A stretch of DNA of 64,000 bases from contig NZ_JABXWB010000001.1 in NCBI RefSeq assembly GCF_013375555.1, positions 3,156,178 to 3,220,177 of the forward strand, given 5' to 3'. The position numbers and the translations under genes are program-made. Under the pieces are notes generated by a model. The model worked only from the letters and a program-made list of their open reading frames with translations. It had not been told where the DNA came from and made no database searches. Source of the stretch: Sphingobium sp. EM0848 (lineage in GTDB: Bacteria; Pseudomonadota; Alphaproteobacteria; Sphingomonadales; Sphingomonadaceae). This document shows, in pieces, positions 45,591 through 54,397 of the stretch (position 1 is the first letter of the stretch; each line of letters opens with the position of its first letter).

Positions 45591-45732
45591 CAGGATCGCC
45601 CGCCGTTACGCCGAACGGAGGCCGGGCAGGGAAAACTGGCGGTTGCCCGATCTTTCGTTGCGCACTAAAGGACGCCGCGTCCGCCTTTGTTGCGGGCCTT
45701 GGGATTCTTCATTATGCCGCGATTTCTGGGCC

Positions 45733-45766
45733 AGCGGGCGGTCCGCCCGCTTTGAAATCGCTCTAG
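45733..45766 (+). promoter_or_regulatory. Hairpin plus 15-mer element before the aspartate aminotransferase gene
   Basis: An 8-bp perfect hairpin, AGCGGGCG (45733-45740), GTC, CGCCCGCT (45744-45751), is followed at once by TTGAAATCGCTCTAG (45752-45766). The same 15-mer, again directly after a hairpin of different sequence, precedes ubiE (62240-62274, minus strand). Here it ends 15 bases before the start codon. It may be a leader regulatory element or a dispersed repeat. Confidence 0.55.
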
Positions 45767-45781
45767 AGAAAGATTGTCACA

Positions 45782-46984
45782 ATGAGCCAGACTTCCGCTG
45801 CCCTCGGTCGCATCCAGCCCTCCGCCACCCTGGCGATGAGCGCGCGCGTGAATGCCCTTAAAGCCGAAGGCGTGGACGTGATTGGCCTCTCCGCGGGCGA
45901 ACCGGACTTCGATACGCCCGACTTCGTGAAGGAGGCGGGGATTGAGGCGATTCGCAAGAATCTGACCCGCTATACCGACGTCGACGGCACCGCCGACGTC
46001 AAGGAAGCCGTCGCCTTCAAGTTCCAGCGCGACAATGGCCTCGTCTACAAGCGCAGCCAGATCAGCGTGAACTCGGGCGGCAAGCACACCCTGTTCAACG
46101 CGCTGGTCGCGACCGTCGATGTGGGTGATGAAGTCATCATCCCGGCGCCCTATTGGGTCAGCTACCCCGATATCGTGAACTTCGCGGGGGGCACCCCGGT
46201 GTTCATCGAAGGCCCGGCGTCGCAGGGTTACAAGATCACCGCCGCCCAGCTGGAAGCCGCGATCACCCCGCGCACCAAATGGGTCATGCTGAACTCGCCC
46301 TCCAACCCCTCGGGCGCGGCCTATTCGGCGGCGGAGCTGAAGGAACTGGGCGAAGTGCTGCTGCGTCATCCGCATGTGCTGGTGATGACCGACGACATGT
46401 ATGAGCATGTCTGGTACGCGCCGACTCCCTTCGCCACCATCGCGCAGGTCTGCCCGGACCTGTACGACCGCACGCTGACGGTGAACGGTTGCTCCAAGGC
46501 TTTCTCGATGACCGGCTGGCGCATCGGTTTCGCCGGCGGTCCCGAATGGATCATCAAGGCGATGGGCAAGCTCCAGTCGCAGTCGACCAGCAACCCCTGC
46601 TCGATCAGCCAGGCGGCGGCCGCCGCCGCGCTGACCGGCCCGCAGGACTTTCTCGAAGACCGCAACGCTGCCTTCAAGAAGCGCCGCGACATGGTTGTCG
46701 CCATGCTGAACGACGCGCCGGGCCTTGACTGCCCGACGCCGGAAGGCGCCTTCTACGTCTACCCCGACGCCAGTGGCCTGATCGGCAAGACCACGCCCAA
46801 GGGCGAGCTTATCAGCAGCGACGAGGCGCTGATCGGCTATTTCCTCGACGAAGCCCGCGTCGCCGCCGTGCACGGGGCCGCCTTCGGCCTCTCGCCGGCC
46901 TTCCGCATCAGCTACGCGACTTCGGAAGAGGTGCTGAAAAAGGCTTGCACCCGCATTCAGGAAGCCTGCGCAGCCCTGAAGTGA
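45782..46984 (+). CDS. aatA: Aspartate aminotransferase (fold type I, class I-b)
   Basis: A 400-residue PLP enzyme interconverting aspartate and oxaloacetate. The Schiff-base lysine is Lys239 in SKAFSMTGWRIGF. Other family residues are GLSAGEPDFDTPDF, NSGGKHTLFNAL, PAPYWVSYPD, LNSPSNPSGAAYS and the C-terminal FRISYATSEE, where Arg binds the carboxylate. It is the class I-b form common in alphaproteobacteria, which may also act on prephenate. Only the start codon at 45782 fits the conserved N-terminus. It has a leader hairpin element upstream and a strong hairpin just past its stop. Confidence 0.93.
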   Translation: MSQTSAALGRIQPSATLAMSARVNALKAEGVDVIGLSAGEPDFDTPDFVKEAGIEAIRKNLTRYTDVDGTADVKEAVAFKFQRDNGLVYKRSQISVNSGGKHTLFNALVATVDVGDEVIIPAPYWVSYPDIVNFAGGTPVFIEGPASQGYKITAAQLEAAITPRTKWVMLNSPSNPSGAAYSAAELKELGEVLLRHPHVLVMTDDMYEHVWYAPTPFATIAQVCPDLYDRTLTVNGCSKAFSMTGWRIGFAGGPEWIIKAMGKLQSQSTSNPCSISQAAAAAALTGPQDFLEDRNAAFKKRRDMVVAMLNDAPGLDCPTPEGAFYVYPDASGLIGKTTPKGELISSDEALIGYFLDEARVAAVHGAAFGLSPAFRISYATSEEVLKKACTRIQEACAALK

Positions 46985-47303
46985 CGAAATGGCCCTCCTC
47001 ATCGGCAAGATGGGGAGGGGCGCACTCACCATCTGAATATTGAGTGGCGGGGCTGGCGCAATGCCGGTCCTGTTTTCATCATCTCAAAATCGGAAACGGA
47101 ATTTTTCCTCCGCGCCGTCTTGTAGATGGAGCGGCGGGCGCTATATCCCGTTGCGAACCGAAACTGGTCTTGTCCCCGTCATCCATCGCTCCGCATGGCG
47201 CGTTGGTCGAACCCCTTCCCAAAGGGCGTTCATTCGGGGCTAAGCCGAGCGACCTTAATTGCCCCCGCTTGTGGTGGCCAAGACGACCGAAAGGAAGAAC
47301 GCC
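46985..47303. other. Gene-poor interval before the msrA unit
   Basis: About 320 bases holding the stem-loop at the left end and no convincing gene. A 67-codon open frame (47040-47243) has an arginine/serine-rich, low-complexity translation and no good ribosome site; I regard it as chance. The promoter for the downstream pair must lie here. Confidence 0.4.
46993..47019 (+). terminator. Stem-loop after the aspartate aminotransferase gene
   Basis: An 11-bp stem (CCCTCCTCATC, 46993-47003; GATGGGGAGGG, 47009-47019; one wobble pair) with a 5-base loop begins 9 bases after the stop. No T-run follows. Placement and strength favour a transcript-end structure. Confidence 0.5.
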
Positions 47304-47474
47304 ATGACGGCATTCTTGAAATCCGACCTGTTCCTGCGCTTTCTGGGTGGGTTTGTGATCGGTGCGGTCGGCATGTTCGTGCTTCAGCCGAATGACGATC
47401 ATTCAGCGCTGACGCCGCCCGCCATGGCCGCTTCGGTCAGCGCGGCCCCGGCAGCGGGCAATGCGGCGCTCTGA
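47304..47474 (+). CDS. Small single-helix membrane protein upstream of msrA
   Basis: A 56-residue protein: a short amphipathic start, one hydrophobic helix (FLRFLGGFVIGAVGMFVL) and an Ala/Pro-rich tail. AAGGAAG lies about six bases before the ATG, a good ribosome site, while the longer in-frame start at 47259 has none. Its last 14 bases overlap the msrA start, suggesting coupled translation. No family is recognised. It may anchor or recruit the exported MsrA, but that is a guess. Confidence 0.6.
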   Translation: MTAFLKSDLFLRFLGGFVIGAVGMFVLQPNDDHSALTPPAMAASVSAAPAAGNAAL

Positions 47475-48132
47475 CGGCATAGCCCTTGTCTTTCTGGCGG
47501 CTTTGGCCGTCGCTTCCCCGCTGCGCGCCGAGCGGCCGGTCCTTGCTCCTGTCCCAACCATCGATGCCACTCCGAGCAGCAGGCTCGAAACCGCCGTTTT
47601 CGCGGGCGGCTGCTATTGGGGCGTGGAAGGCGTTTTTTCCCACGTAAAGGGCGTGCATCTCGCCGTCTCCGGTTTCGCGGGTGGTCCGCGCAACCGCAAG
47701 GTCGACTATGAGCGCGTGAGCGAGGGCGACACCGGCTTCGCCGAGTCCGTCCGCGTCACCTACGATCCCGAACAGGTGAGCTACGGCACGCTGTTGCGCA
47801 TCTTCTTCTCGGTGATCGTCGACCCGACGACGCTCAACTATCAGGGGCCGGATCATGGCACCCAATATCGCAGCGCGCTCTTTCCATTGAACGCGGAACA
47901 GGAGAAGGCAGGCAAAGCCTATCTCATCCAACTTGGCCAATCCGGCCTCTGGCAAGGTCCGATCGTTACTCGCGTCGAGCGCTTCACCGGCTTTCAGGAC
48001 GCAGCCGCCGATCATCAGAATTTCATGACGCGAAACCCACGCCACCCCTATATCCTGCGCTGGGACGCGCCCAAGCTGACGGCGCTGAAGGCCATGTTCC
48101 CGGCGTTCTACAGTGAGAAGCCCTCGGCCTGA
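47461..48132 (+). CDS. msrA: Peptide methionine (S)-S-oxide reductase, exported
   Basis: A 223-residue MsrA with the catalytic Cys51 in FAGGCYWGVEG and the conserved blocks VSGFAGGPRNRKVDYERVSEGDTGFAESVRV, DPTTLNYQGPDHGTQYRSAL and AADHQNFM. (These strings are shown only as far as needed to place the motifs; key residues are Cys51, the Gly-Gly after it, and the Glu in GFAE.) An N-terminal signal (LVFLAALAVASPLRA) shows that it works in the periplasm, repairing oxidised methionine. It lacks an MsrB domain. Start overlaps the small membrane protein gene. Confidence 0.9.
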   Translation: MRRSDGIALVFLAALAVASPLRAERPVLAPVPTIDATPSSRLETAVFAGGCYWGVEGVFSHVKGVHLAVSGFAGGPRNRKVDYERVSEGDTGFAESVRVTYDPEQVSYGTLLRIFFSVIVDPTTLNYQGPDHGTQYRSALFPLNAEQEKAGKAYLIQLGQSGLWQGPIVTRVERFTGFQDAAADHQNFMTRNPRHPYILRWDAPKLTALKAMFPAFYSEKPSA

Positions 48133-48193
48133 CCCCTCTGATGGGGCGGTTAGGGTGGGTGGCGGACGGTCGGCTTTCTTTCTGAAACGGCAA

Positions 48194-48529
48194 TTAACTG
48201 ACGTTTCGTCCCGCACGTCGCGACTGCCATTCCACCATGGCGACGAGAGCTATCACCAAAAGACATGCGATGCGCCAGCCGCTGGAAAGATCAATAAAGA
48301 GCAAAAATAGAGGTGCAAGAGTGGCGACGAATAGATTGCCGTGGGCGCGACCATGACGCAGCTTTTCGAGAAAAAGAGAAATGGCGATGCCGACACCTAC
48401 CAAAGCCAATATCGCGTAAAGTGCCGTATAAGCTAAAGCTGAGCCACCGAAATGCCTAAAAACGGCGCAGAGGATGCTGAGCAGTGCGACTACTAACCAA
48501 ATGTCACGCGAAGGTTTGAACGAAGGCAT
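48194..48529 (-). CDS. Hypothetical small membrane protein
   Basis: A 111-residue protein with four hydrophobic segments (WLVVALLSILCAVF, ALAYTALYAILALVGVGIAISLFL, LFVATLAPLFLLFIDL, IACLLVIALVAMVEW) and short basic loops. No family is recognised. The gene is AT-richer than its neighbours, which may point to recent acquisition. It lies between msrA and infC; no operon partner is evident. A real gene is likely because the hydrophobic pattern spans the entire frame. Confidence 0.55.
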   Translation of the reverse strand: MPSFKPSRDIWLVVALLSILCAVFRHFGGSALAYTALYAILALVGVGIAISLFLEKLRHGRAHGNLFVATLAPLFLLFIDLSSGWRIACLLVIALVAMVEWQSRRAGRNVS

Positions 48530-48636
48530 TCAAAGGCTTGTAGCGTTGAACGGTCTGTCCGCAATTGAGAAACGAAATTGATCTCGAAACCGGCGATAAA
48601 TGGTTACCCTCCGTCATCCATTGCCCAAACGAGAAC

Positions 48637-48664
48637 GGGCGGAGCCTGTCGCCAGACTCCGCCC
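48637..48664 (-). terminator. Terminator-like hairpin after infC
   Basis: A perfect 8-bp stem, GGGCGGAG (48637-48644) and CTCCGCCC (48657-48664), about 30 bases beyond the infC stop on the minus strand, followed in that direction by a moderately T-rich stretch (GTTCTCGTTT). Confidence 0.55.
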
Positions 48665-48694
48665 GATTACCTGATCTCTAAAAATCGAAGGCCG

Positions 48695-49228
48695 TTATTT
48701 CGGCGCCAGCACCATCAGCATCTGGCGGCCTTCCATGCGCGGATAGGCTTCGACCTTGGCGATCTCGCCGACATTCTCGGCCACGCGCTGGAGCAGCTGC
48801 ATACCGAGCTGCTGGTGGCTCAATTCGCGGCCACGGAAGCGCAGGGTGATCTTCACCTTGTCGCCGTCGCCGATGAAGTCATGGACCTTCTTCATCTTCG
48901 TATCATAGTCATGATCGTCGATGTTCGGACGCATCTTGATCTCTTTGAGTTCCTGCGTCTTCTGGGTCTTGCGGGCGATATTCGCCTTTTTCTGGGCTTC
49001 GTACTTATATTTGCCGATGTCGAGGAACTTGCAGACCGGCGGATCGGCGGTGGGCGACACCTCGACCAGGTCCAGCCCGATCTCATAGGCGCGCTCAATC
49101 GCCTCCTGCGTATACATCACGCCCAGATTTTCGCCTTCGTCGTCGATCACGCGCACCTTGGGCACGGTGATGAACTCATTGTAACGGGGACCGGACTTCG
49201 GCGGCGGCGCCATCGGACGGCGCATCAT
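48695..49228 (-). CDS. infC: Translation initiation factor IF-3
   Basis: A 177-residue IF-3. The N-domain reads [22 protein letters not shown], the linker is lysine-rich ([15 protein letters not shown]), and the C-domain holds [17 protein letters not shown] and [14 protein letters not shown]. It binds the 30S subunit, blocks premature 50S joining and proofreads the start codon. Two consecutive ATGs (49228, 49225) are used as the start here, not the rare AUU/AUA codon that many infC genes use for autoregulation; a short N-terminal extension ([14 protein letters not shown]) precedes the conserved part. It lies 127 bases downstream of thrS, the usual thrS-infC order. Confidence 0.95.
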   Translation of the reverse strand: MMRRPMAPPPKSGPRYNEFITVPKVRVIDDEGENLGVMYTQEAIERAYEIGLDLVEVSPTADPPVCKFLDIGKYKYEAQKKANIARKTQKTQELKEIKMRPNIDDHDYDTKMKKVHDFIGDGDKVKITLRFRGRELSHQQLGMQLLQRVAENVGEIAKVEAYPRMEGRQMLMVLAPK

Positions 49229-49355
49229 TGGGGGACGTATAGTAGCTTCTCCTACGGTAGTTAAAACAACGACTCTGGCGGCGCTTTAGCGCAAAGCCGA
49301 AAGGGGCGGCAAGTCCGCAGTTGCGGATTCACCAACCCCATGTGGCATTGCTGCC

Positions 49356-51353
49356 TCACTGCATATCGGGCGCGAGCGCCTCTTTTGCAAGACGGGCGAT
49401 GACATCCTCGACAGAAAGGATGGTCTGCCCTTCCTTGCCCAGCTCGCGCAGCGCCACCGTGCCCTCATCGGCCTCACGGCGGCCGACGACCAGCAAATTC
49501 GGCACTTTTGCAAGGCTATGCTCGCGCACCTTGTAGTTGATCTTCTCGTTGCGAACATCGGTTTCCGCCCGGATTCCCGCCGCCCGCAGCTTCTCCACGA
49601 CCGTCTGGGCATAACCGTCGGCGTCGGACACGATGGTCGCCACCACCGCTTGCACCGGCGCCAGCCAGAGCGGGAATTTGCCTGCATAATGTTCGATCAG
49701 TATGCCGATGAAGCGCTCATAGGAGCCGAAAATCGCGCGATGGAGCATCACCGGCCGGTGCCGCTCGCCATCTTCCGCCACATAGGATGCGTCGAGTCGC
49801 TCCGGCAGCACGCGGTCGGATTGGATCGTCCCGACCTGCCAGGTCCGCCCGATCGCGTCGGTCAGATGCCATTCCAGCTTGGGCGCATAGAAGGCGCCTT
49901 CGCCGGGCAGCTCCTCCCAGCCATATTCCGGCGTGTTCAGCCCCGCTGCCGCGACGGCGTTGCGCAGTTCTTCCTCGGCCTTGTCCCACATTTCGTCCGT
50001 GCCGAAGCGCTTCTCCGGACGCAGCGCCAGCTTGATCGAATAGGTAAAGCCAAAATCCTTGTAGATCCGATCCGCCAGCGCACAGAAAGCGCGGACTTCC
50101 TCTACGATCTGATCCTCGCGGCAGAAGATATGCGCGTCGTCCTGCGTGAACTGGCGCACCCGCATCAGCCCATGCAGCGCCCCATGCGGCTCGTTGCGAT
50201 GGCAGCAGCCATTTTCATAGAAACGCAGCGGCAGGTCGCGATAGCTTTTGATCCCCTGCTTGAAGATCAGGATGTGCGCCGGGCAGTTCATGGGCTTGAG
50301 CGCCATCCAGTCGGCATCATCCGACACCAGCGGGCCTTCATCCGCAACGTTCGGCACCTCGTCGGGGATCACGAACATATTCTCGCGATATTTGCCCCAG
50401 TGACCGGACTGCTCCCACTGGCGGGCGTCCATCACCTGCGGCGTCTTGACCTCGCGATAGCCCGCGTCGTCGATGGCGCGGCGCATATAGGCCTCCAGCG
50501 CGCGCCAGATCAGATAGCCCTTGGGGTGCCAGAAGACTGACCCATGCGCCTCCTGCTGGAGGTGGAACAGGTCCATCTCCGCGCCCAGTTTGCGATGGTC
50601 GCGCTTGCCCGCTTCCTCCAGCCGCGTCAGATGCGCGTCGAGCTGCTTCTTGTTGAGCCAGCCGGTGCCATAGACGCGGCTGAGCATCGCATTCTTCTGG
50701 TCGCCGCGCCAATAGGCGCCCGACACGCGGGTCAGCTTGAACGCCGCCGGATCGAGCTTGCCCGTCGAGGCCAGATGCGGTCCCCGGCACATGTCGAGCC
50801 ACTCATTGCCCGACCAGTAGACCGTCAGTTCCTCGCCCTCCGGCAGTTCGGCGGCCCATTCGGCCTTGAACGTCTCGCCTTCGGATTTCCAACGGGCGAT
50901 CAGCTCCTCGCGCTTCCACACCTCGCGGCGCAGCGGCTTGTTGGCGGCGATGATCTCGCGCATCTTCGCCTCGATGGCGGGCAGGTCCTCCTCGGTGAAG
51001 GGCCGATGCTTTCCTTCGATGACTGGGGGCGCGAAGTCATAATAAAAGCCGTCGTCGGTCGACGGCCCGAAGGTGATCTGCGTCCCTGGAAACAGCGCCT
51101 GCACCGCCTCGGCCAGCACATGCGCGAAGTCATGCCGCGCCAGTTCCAGCGCGTCGGCTTCGTCCTTCGCCGTGACCAGCGCCAGCTGCGAATCCTGCTC
51201 CAGCGGCCGCATGATGTCGCGCAGTTCGCCATCGACTCGCGCGGCGATGGCGGCCTTGGCCAGACCCGGCCCGATCGCCGCCGCAATGTCCGCCGGGGTA
51301 GTGCCGGGCGCGACTTCACGCACGGAACCATCGGGCAGGGTGATCTTGAGCAT
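49356..51353 (-). CDS. thrS: Threonyl-tRNA synthetase
   Basis: A 665-residue class II synthetase. It has an N-terminal TGS domain ([19 protein letters not shown]), an editing domain with [11 protein letters not shown] and [11 protein letters not shown], the zinc-site cysteine in [12 protein letters not shown], motif 2 in [18 protein letters not shown], motif 3 further on, and a C-terminal anticodon-binding domain ([14 protein letters not shown]). It charges tRNA-Thr and edits Ser-tRNA. The ATG at 51353 begins directly at the TGS domain; a longer frame upstream crosses the promoter and is rejected. No T-box or operator-like tRNA mimic is evident in the short leader. Confidence 0.95.
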   Translation of the reverse strand: MLKITLPDGSVREVAPGTTPADIAAAIGPGLAKAAIAARVDGELRDIMRPLEQDSQLALVTAKDEADALELARHDFAHVLAEAVQALFPGTQITFGPSTDDGFYYDFAPPVIEGKHRPFTEEDLPAIEAKMREIIAANKPLRREVWKREELIARWKSEGETFKAEWAAELPEGEELTVYWSGNEWLDMCRGPHLASTGKLDPAAFKLTRVSGAYWRGDQKNAMLSRVYGTGWLNKKQLDAHLTRLEEAGKRDHRKLGAEMDLFHLQQEAHGSVFWHPKGYLIWRALEAYMRRAIDDAGYREVKTPQVMDARQWEQSGHWGKYRENMFVIPDEVPNVADEGPLVSDDADWMALKPMNCPAHILIFKQGIKSYRDLPLRFYENGCCHRNEPHGALHGLMRVRQFTQDDAHIFCREDQIVEEVRAFCALADRIYKDFGFTYSIKLALRPEKRFGTDEMWDKAEEELRNAVAAAGLNTPEYGWEELPGEGAFYAPKLEWHLTDAIGRTWQVGTIQSDRVLPERLDASYVAEDGERHRPVMLHRAIFGSYERFIGILIEHYAGKFPLWLAPVQAVVATIVSDADGYAQTVVEKLRAAGIRAETDVRNEKINYKVREHSLAKVPNLLVVGRREADEGTVALRELGKEGQTILSVEDVIARLAKEALAPDMQ

Positions 51354-51415
51354 GGCGGACACGGGTGGTCTTTCTGTTGAAATGAGATTGCAGCGGCCGA
51401 AAAAGCCGCGCCTTC

Positions 51416-51443
51416 CCCATAAATGGGCCGCCCGTGCTGTCAA
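51416..51443 (-). promoter_or_regulatory. Sigma-70-type promoter of thrS
   Basis: On the minus strand TTGACA (51443-51438) is followed after 16 bases by TATGGG (51421-51416), about 60 bases before the thrS start. The -10 match is partial but resembles the rpsT promoter below. A short hairpin, GCGGC/GCCGC, lies in the leader. Confidence 0.5.
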
Positions 51444-51586
51444 TAGAAGCGTTCTGAAGTCGGCCGGAATGGCCGACGGCTCGCAGAACGCGGCAAACAG
51501 ACGATCCTTAAGGGTCTTGCCAGAGCCCCGCCATCAGGGCATGTGTTATGTGTTGTTATATCATTATTTCAACAGGAGGGATGCAA

Positions 51587-52024
51587 ATGGCTTTGAGCTT
51601 CGCAAGACCTGACAGCGCCGAGGGGGAGGCGCCCCTATCCGACATGAACACCACCCCGCTGATCGATGTGATGCTGGTGCTGCTGATCATGTTCATCATC
51701 ACCATCCCGATCCAGACGCACAGCGTGGGCATCGATCTGCCGCAAACGCCGAAAAAGATCGTTCAGCCACCCATCGACACGGTCAAGAACCGCCTCGGCA
51801 TCGATGCGGACGGCGTCATCCGCTGGAACGGCGCGGCGGTCGACCGTCTGACGCTCCGCCAATATCTCGCCGCCTCGCTGCGGATGCCGGTCGAGCCGGA
51901 ACTCCAGTTCCAGCCCGACGCCGACGCCCGCTATGTGACAGTCGATGAAGTGCTGGCCGACATCCGTCGCGCCGGGGTCAAGAAGCTCGGTTTCATCGGC
52001 AATGAACGTTACGCCAGCTTCTGA
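51587..52024 (+). CDS. exbD: ExbD/TolR family protein, solitary
   Basis: A 145-residue inner-membrane protein: a short cytoplasmic tail, the signature MNTTPLIDVMLVLLIMFII with the proton-carrying Asp in the single helix, and a periplasmic domain (VKNRLGIDADGVIRWNG, YVTVDEVLADIRRAG). ExbD works with ExbB and TonB to energise outer-membrane receptors. No exbB or tonB is adjacent, so it must join a complex encoded elsewhere. The start is decided by AGGAGG at 51574-51579: it is 7 bases from the ATG at 51587 but only 1 from the ATG at 51581. Confidence 0.88.
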   Translation: MALSFARPDSAEGEAPLSDMNTTPLIDVMLVLLIMFIITIPIQTHSVGIDLPQTPKKIVQPPIDTVKNRLGIDADGVIRWNGAAVDRLTLRQYLAASLRMPVEPELQFQPDADARYVTVDEVLADIRRAGVKKLGFIGNERYASF

Positions 52025-52145
52025 CCGGCTGTAAAATAAGCTTGTTGCTCTATTTCAGCGGGATAGCCGCCAAAGCGGGCCTGATTCCCCTTGACCAACG
52101 GCCCTCGGCATAGTCTTCTTCGGCCGGGGACTACAGGGGGGAACC

Positions 52146-53225
52146 ATGGATCAGGAACGCATTGGCGGCGACGGCTTCGCCTTTGAAGGAAACTGGCGCG
52201 CCTATGCGCCCATCGCTTTCACCAATCTGCTGCTGACGATCGTGACGCTCGGCATCTACCGTTTCTGGGCGACCACCCGGACACGGCGTTATCTCTGGGC
52301 GAATACGCGCTTCATCGACGACCGGCTGGAATGGACCGGGACCGGCAAGGAACTGTTCCTCGGCTTTCTGATGGTGGTGGTGCTGATCGGTATTCCGTTC
52401 CTGTTCCTGCAATTCGGTGCGCAGGCGCTGGTGCTTCAGGGCCATGCGGGCTTGGCAAGCATTTTGACGCTCGCGGCCTTCGTCACCATCTTCTACATGG
52501 TCGGCCTCGCCCGCTTCCGTGCGCTGCGCTATCGGCTCAGCCGGACATGGTGGCACGGCATTCGCGGCGGCAGCGATGACCAAGGCTTCGGCTACGGCAT
52601 TTCCTATATGTGGAAGAGCGCGGTCGGCAGTCTCGCTTTGGGGTTGATGATCCCCTGGTCGATGATGTCGCTGTGGAACGAGCGCTGGAACAAGATGAGC
52701 TTTGGCCCGCACAGCTTCGAGGCGGCGGGCGATCACGGCCCGGTCTTCAAGCGCTTCCTGCTTTTCTACCTGCTGCCTTTCATCATCATTGCACTGGTTG
52801 GTGTAGCGGCTGTGTGGGGCGGTTCGGGCTTGCGTGGGATGGGATCGGGAGGACCAACGACCGGCATGGTCCTGGCGTTCATGTTGGTTCCTCTTCTTGC
52901 CTATATTCTGTTCGGGATCATCACGCTCGCCTTCTACGCCAAATTCTTCCGGGAAGCGGTGGAAGGCCTGTCGCTCACCGGCCTCAACTTCCATTTCCAT
53001 GCCCGTACCAAGGACTGGTTCCTGCTCTTCCTGGGCGACATCGCACTGGTGATCGCAACGCTCGGCATCGGGTCGATCTTCCTGCAATATCGCCACTGGA
53101 AATTCTTCGTGATCCATATGGGCGTGACCGGCGAAATCTACACCGACGAACTGACCCAGTCGCGGACCAAGGTCAGCCGCCATGGTGAAGGTCTGCTCGA
53201 CGCGCTCGATGTGGGGGCATTCTGA
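52146..53225 (+). CDS. DUF898 (YjgN-like) membrane protein
   Basis: A 359-residue membrane protein of the DUF898 family with about six helices. Family blocks appear twice: FTNLLLTIVTLGIYRFWATTR and a similar LGDIALVIATLGIGSIFL near the end, plus TRFIDDRLEWTGTGKELFLG. Internal duplication is usual. Its job is unknown. It starts with an ATG preceded by AGGGGGGAACC and is followed 5 bases later by an M48 peptidase gene, a pairing seen in many proteobacteria, so the two may act together in membrane protein quality control. Confidence 0.85.
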   Translation: MDQERIGGDGFAFEGNWRAYAPIAFTNLLLTIVTLGIYRFWATTRTRRYLWANTRFIDDRLEWTGTGKELFLGFLMVVVLIGIPFLFLQFGAQALVLQGHAGLASILTLAAFVTIFYMVGLARFRALRYRLSRTWWHGIRGGSDDQGFGYGISYMWKSAVGSLALGLMIPWSMMSLWNERWNKMSFGPHSFEAAGDHGPVFKRFLLFYLLPFIIIALVGVAAVWGGSGLRGMGSGGPTTGMVLAFMLVPLLAYILFGIITLAFYAKFFREAVEGLSLTGLNFHFHARTKDWFLLFLGDIALVIATLGIGSIFLQYRHWKFFVIHMGVTGEIYTDELTQSRTKVSRHGEGLLDALDVGAF

Positions 53226-53230
53226 ACGGC

Positions 53231-54304
53231 ATGTCGGATTTCCGGCTCTGGCATTATGACGGCGTCACCGCGGTCCGGCGGAGCGTGGAACTCCGCCGGA
53301 CCGGGGAGGGCTTCGCGCTGGAGGAGCCGGAAAGCGGCTGGACCGGCACGCCAGTCGACTGGCGCGACCTTACCGTCGTCAGTATGGAGGGCGAGCACTC
53401 GGCCTATGGCCATCGTGCCATTCCCGGTTGGCGCATGGGCTTTTCCGGGCAAGCGCCGCAGGACATCGCTGCGCATCTGCCCAAGGCGGAGCGCTATGGC
53501 CGCTGGATCGACCGCTTCGGCTTCTGGCGGGCGGCGGGGGTGTTCATGCTGGTCGCGGGGCTGGTCGTCTGGGGCGCGCTGGAGGCTCCCGGCGTCATCG
53601 CCCCGCTGGTGCCGCGCGGCTGGGAAAACCGCATGGGCGACGCGATGGTCGGGGATTTCGGCGGCCGCTTCTGCCACACCCCGGCCGGCGATGCCGCGTT
53701 GCGGGCACTGGCCGGGCAGATCGATCCCCGGCATGAAGCACGCGAAATCGCCCTCGCCAATATCCCTATGGTGAATGCGGTGACGTTGCCGGGTGGACGG
53801 ATCATCCTGTTCGACGGCCTCGTCCAGCAGGCCAAATCTTCCGATGAAGTGGCGGGTGTACTCGGTCACGAACTCGGCCATGTCCGCCACCGTGACACGA
53901 TGACCGGGCTGATCCGCCAGCTTGGTCTCAGCGTGGTGCTGGGCGGGGCAGGGGGTAATGCGGGCGGTTATCTGAACGGGGTTCTGTCCTTGAGCTATGG
54001 TCGTGGCGCGGAAAGCGCAGCGGACGGCGTCGCCATCGACCAGATGCGCGAGGCGAAGATTTCTCCCGCCGCCACCGCCGCCTTCTTCGAACGCCTCGGT
54101 GGCAAGGAAGAGGGCGCGGAAGCGCGGGCGATGAGCTGGCTTTCCTCCCACCCGCTCTCCGCAGAGCGCCGTCGCCGCTTCGCCGCCGCAGTGACGCCCG
54201 GCGCCACCTATCGCCCTGCTCTGGACCCGGCTCAATGGCAGGCGCTGCGGACCGCGTGCGCGACCGACCCGAAAGTCGCCAAATTCTGGGACAATCCCTT
54301 TTAA
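53231..54304 (+). CDS. M48 family membrane metallopeptidase
   Basis: A 357-residue zinc peptidase. The HExxH motif is GHELGHVRHRD (His213, Glu214, His217), and the third zinc ligand is the Glu in AESAADGVAI near residue 263. One transmembrane helix (AAGVFMLVAGLVVWGAL, about 98-114) places the catalytic domain outside the cytoplasm, with an N-terminal domain of about 90 residues before it. The C-terminus SHPLSAERRRRF is typical of M48. Partner of the DUF898 gene upstream. Likely degrades misfolded envelope proteins; the substrate is unknown. Confidence 0.9.
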   Translation: MSDFRLWHYDGVTAVRRSVELRRTGEGFALEEPESGWTGTPVDWRDLTVVSMEGEHSAYGHRAIPGWRMGFSGQAPQDIAAHLPKAERYGRWIDRFGFWRAAGVFMLVAGLVVWGALEAPGVIAPLVPRGWENRMGDAMVGDFGGRFCHTPAGDAALRALAGQIDPRHEAREIALANIPMVNAVTLPGGRIILFDGLVQQAKSSDEVAGVLGHELGHVRHRDTMTGLIRQLGLSVVLGGAGGNAGGYLNGVLSLSYGRGAESAADGVAIDQMREAKISPAATAAFFERLGGKEEGAEARAMSWLSSHPLSAERRRRFAAAVTPGATYRPALDPAQWQALRTACATDPKVAKFWDNPF

Positions 54305-54397
54305 TGCCATGTCCCGGCGGTCGGAGACGTGGTTCCGTTTTCAAATGGCGAGCGGACTGGACAAGCGCCCGTTGCTTGACCAAATGATGGACCTGTC

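Noticed and set aside
47040..47243. A 67-codon open frame
   Set aside because: Low-complexity Arg/Ser-rich translation, no ribosome site, and overlap with other equally poor frames.
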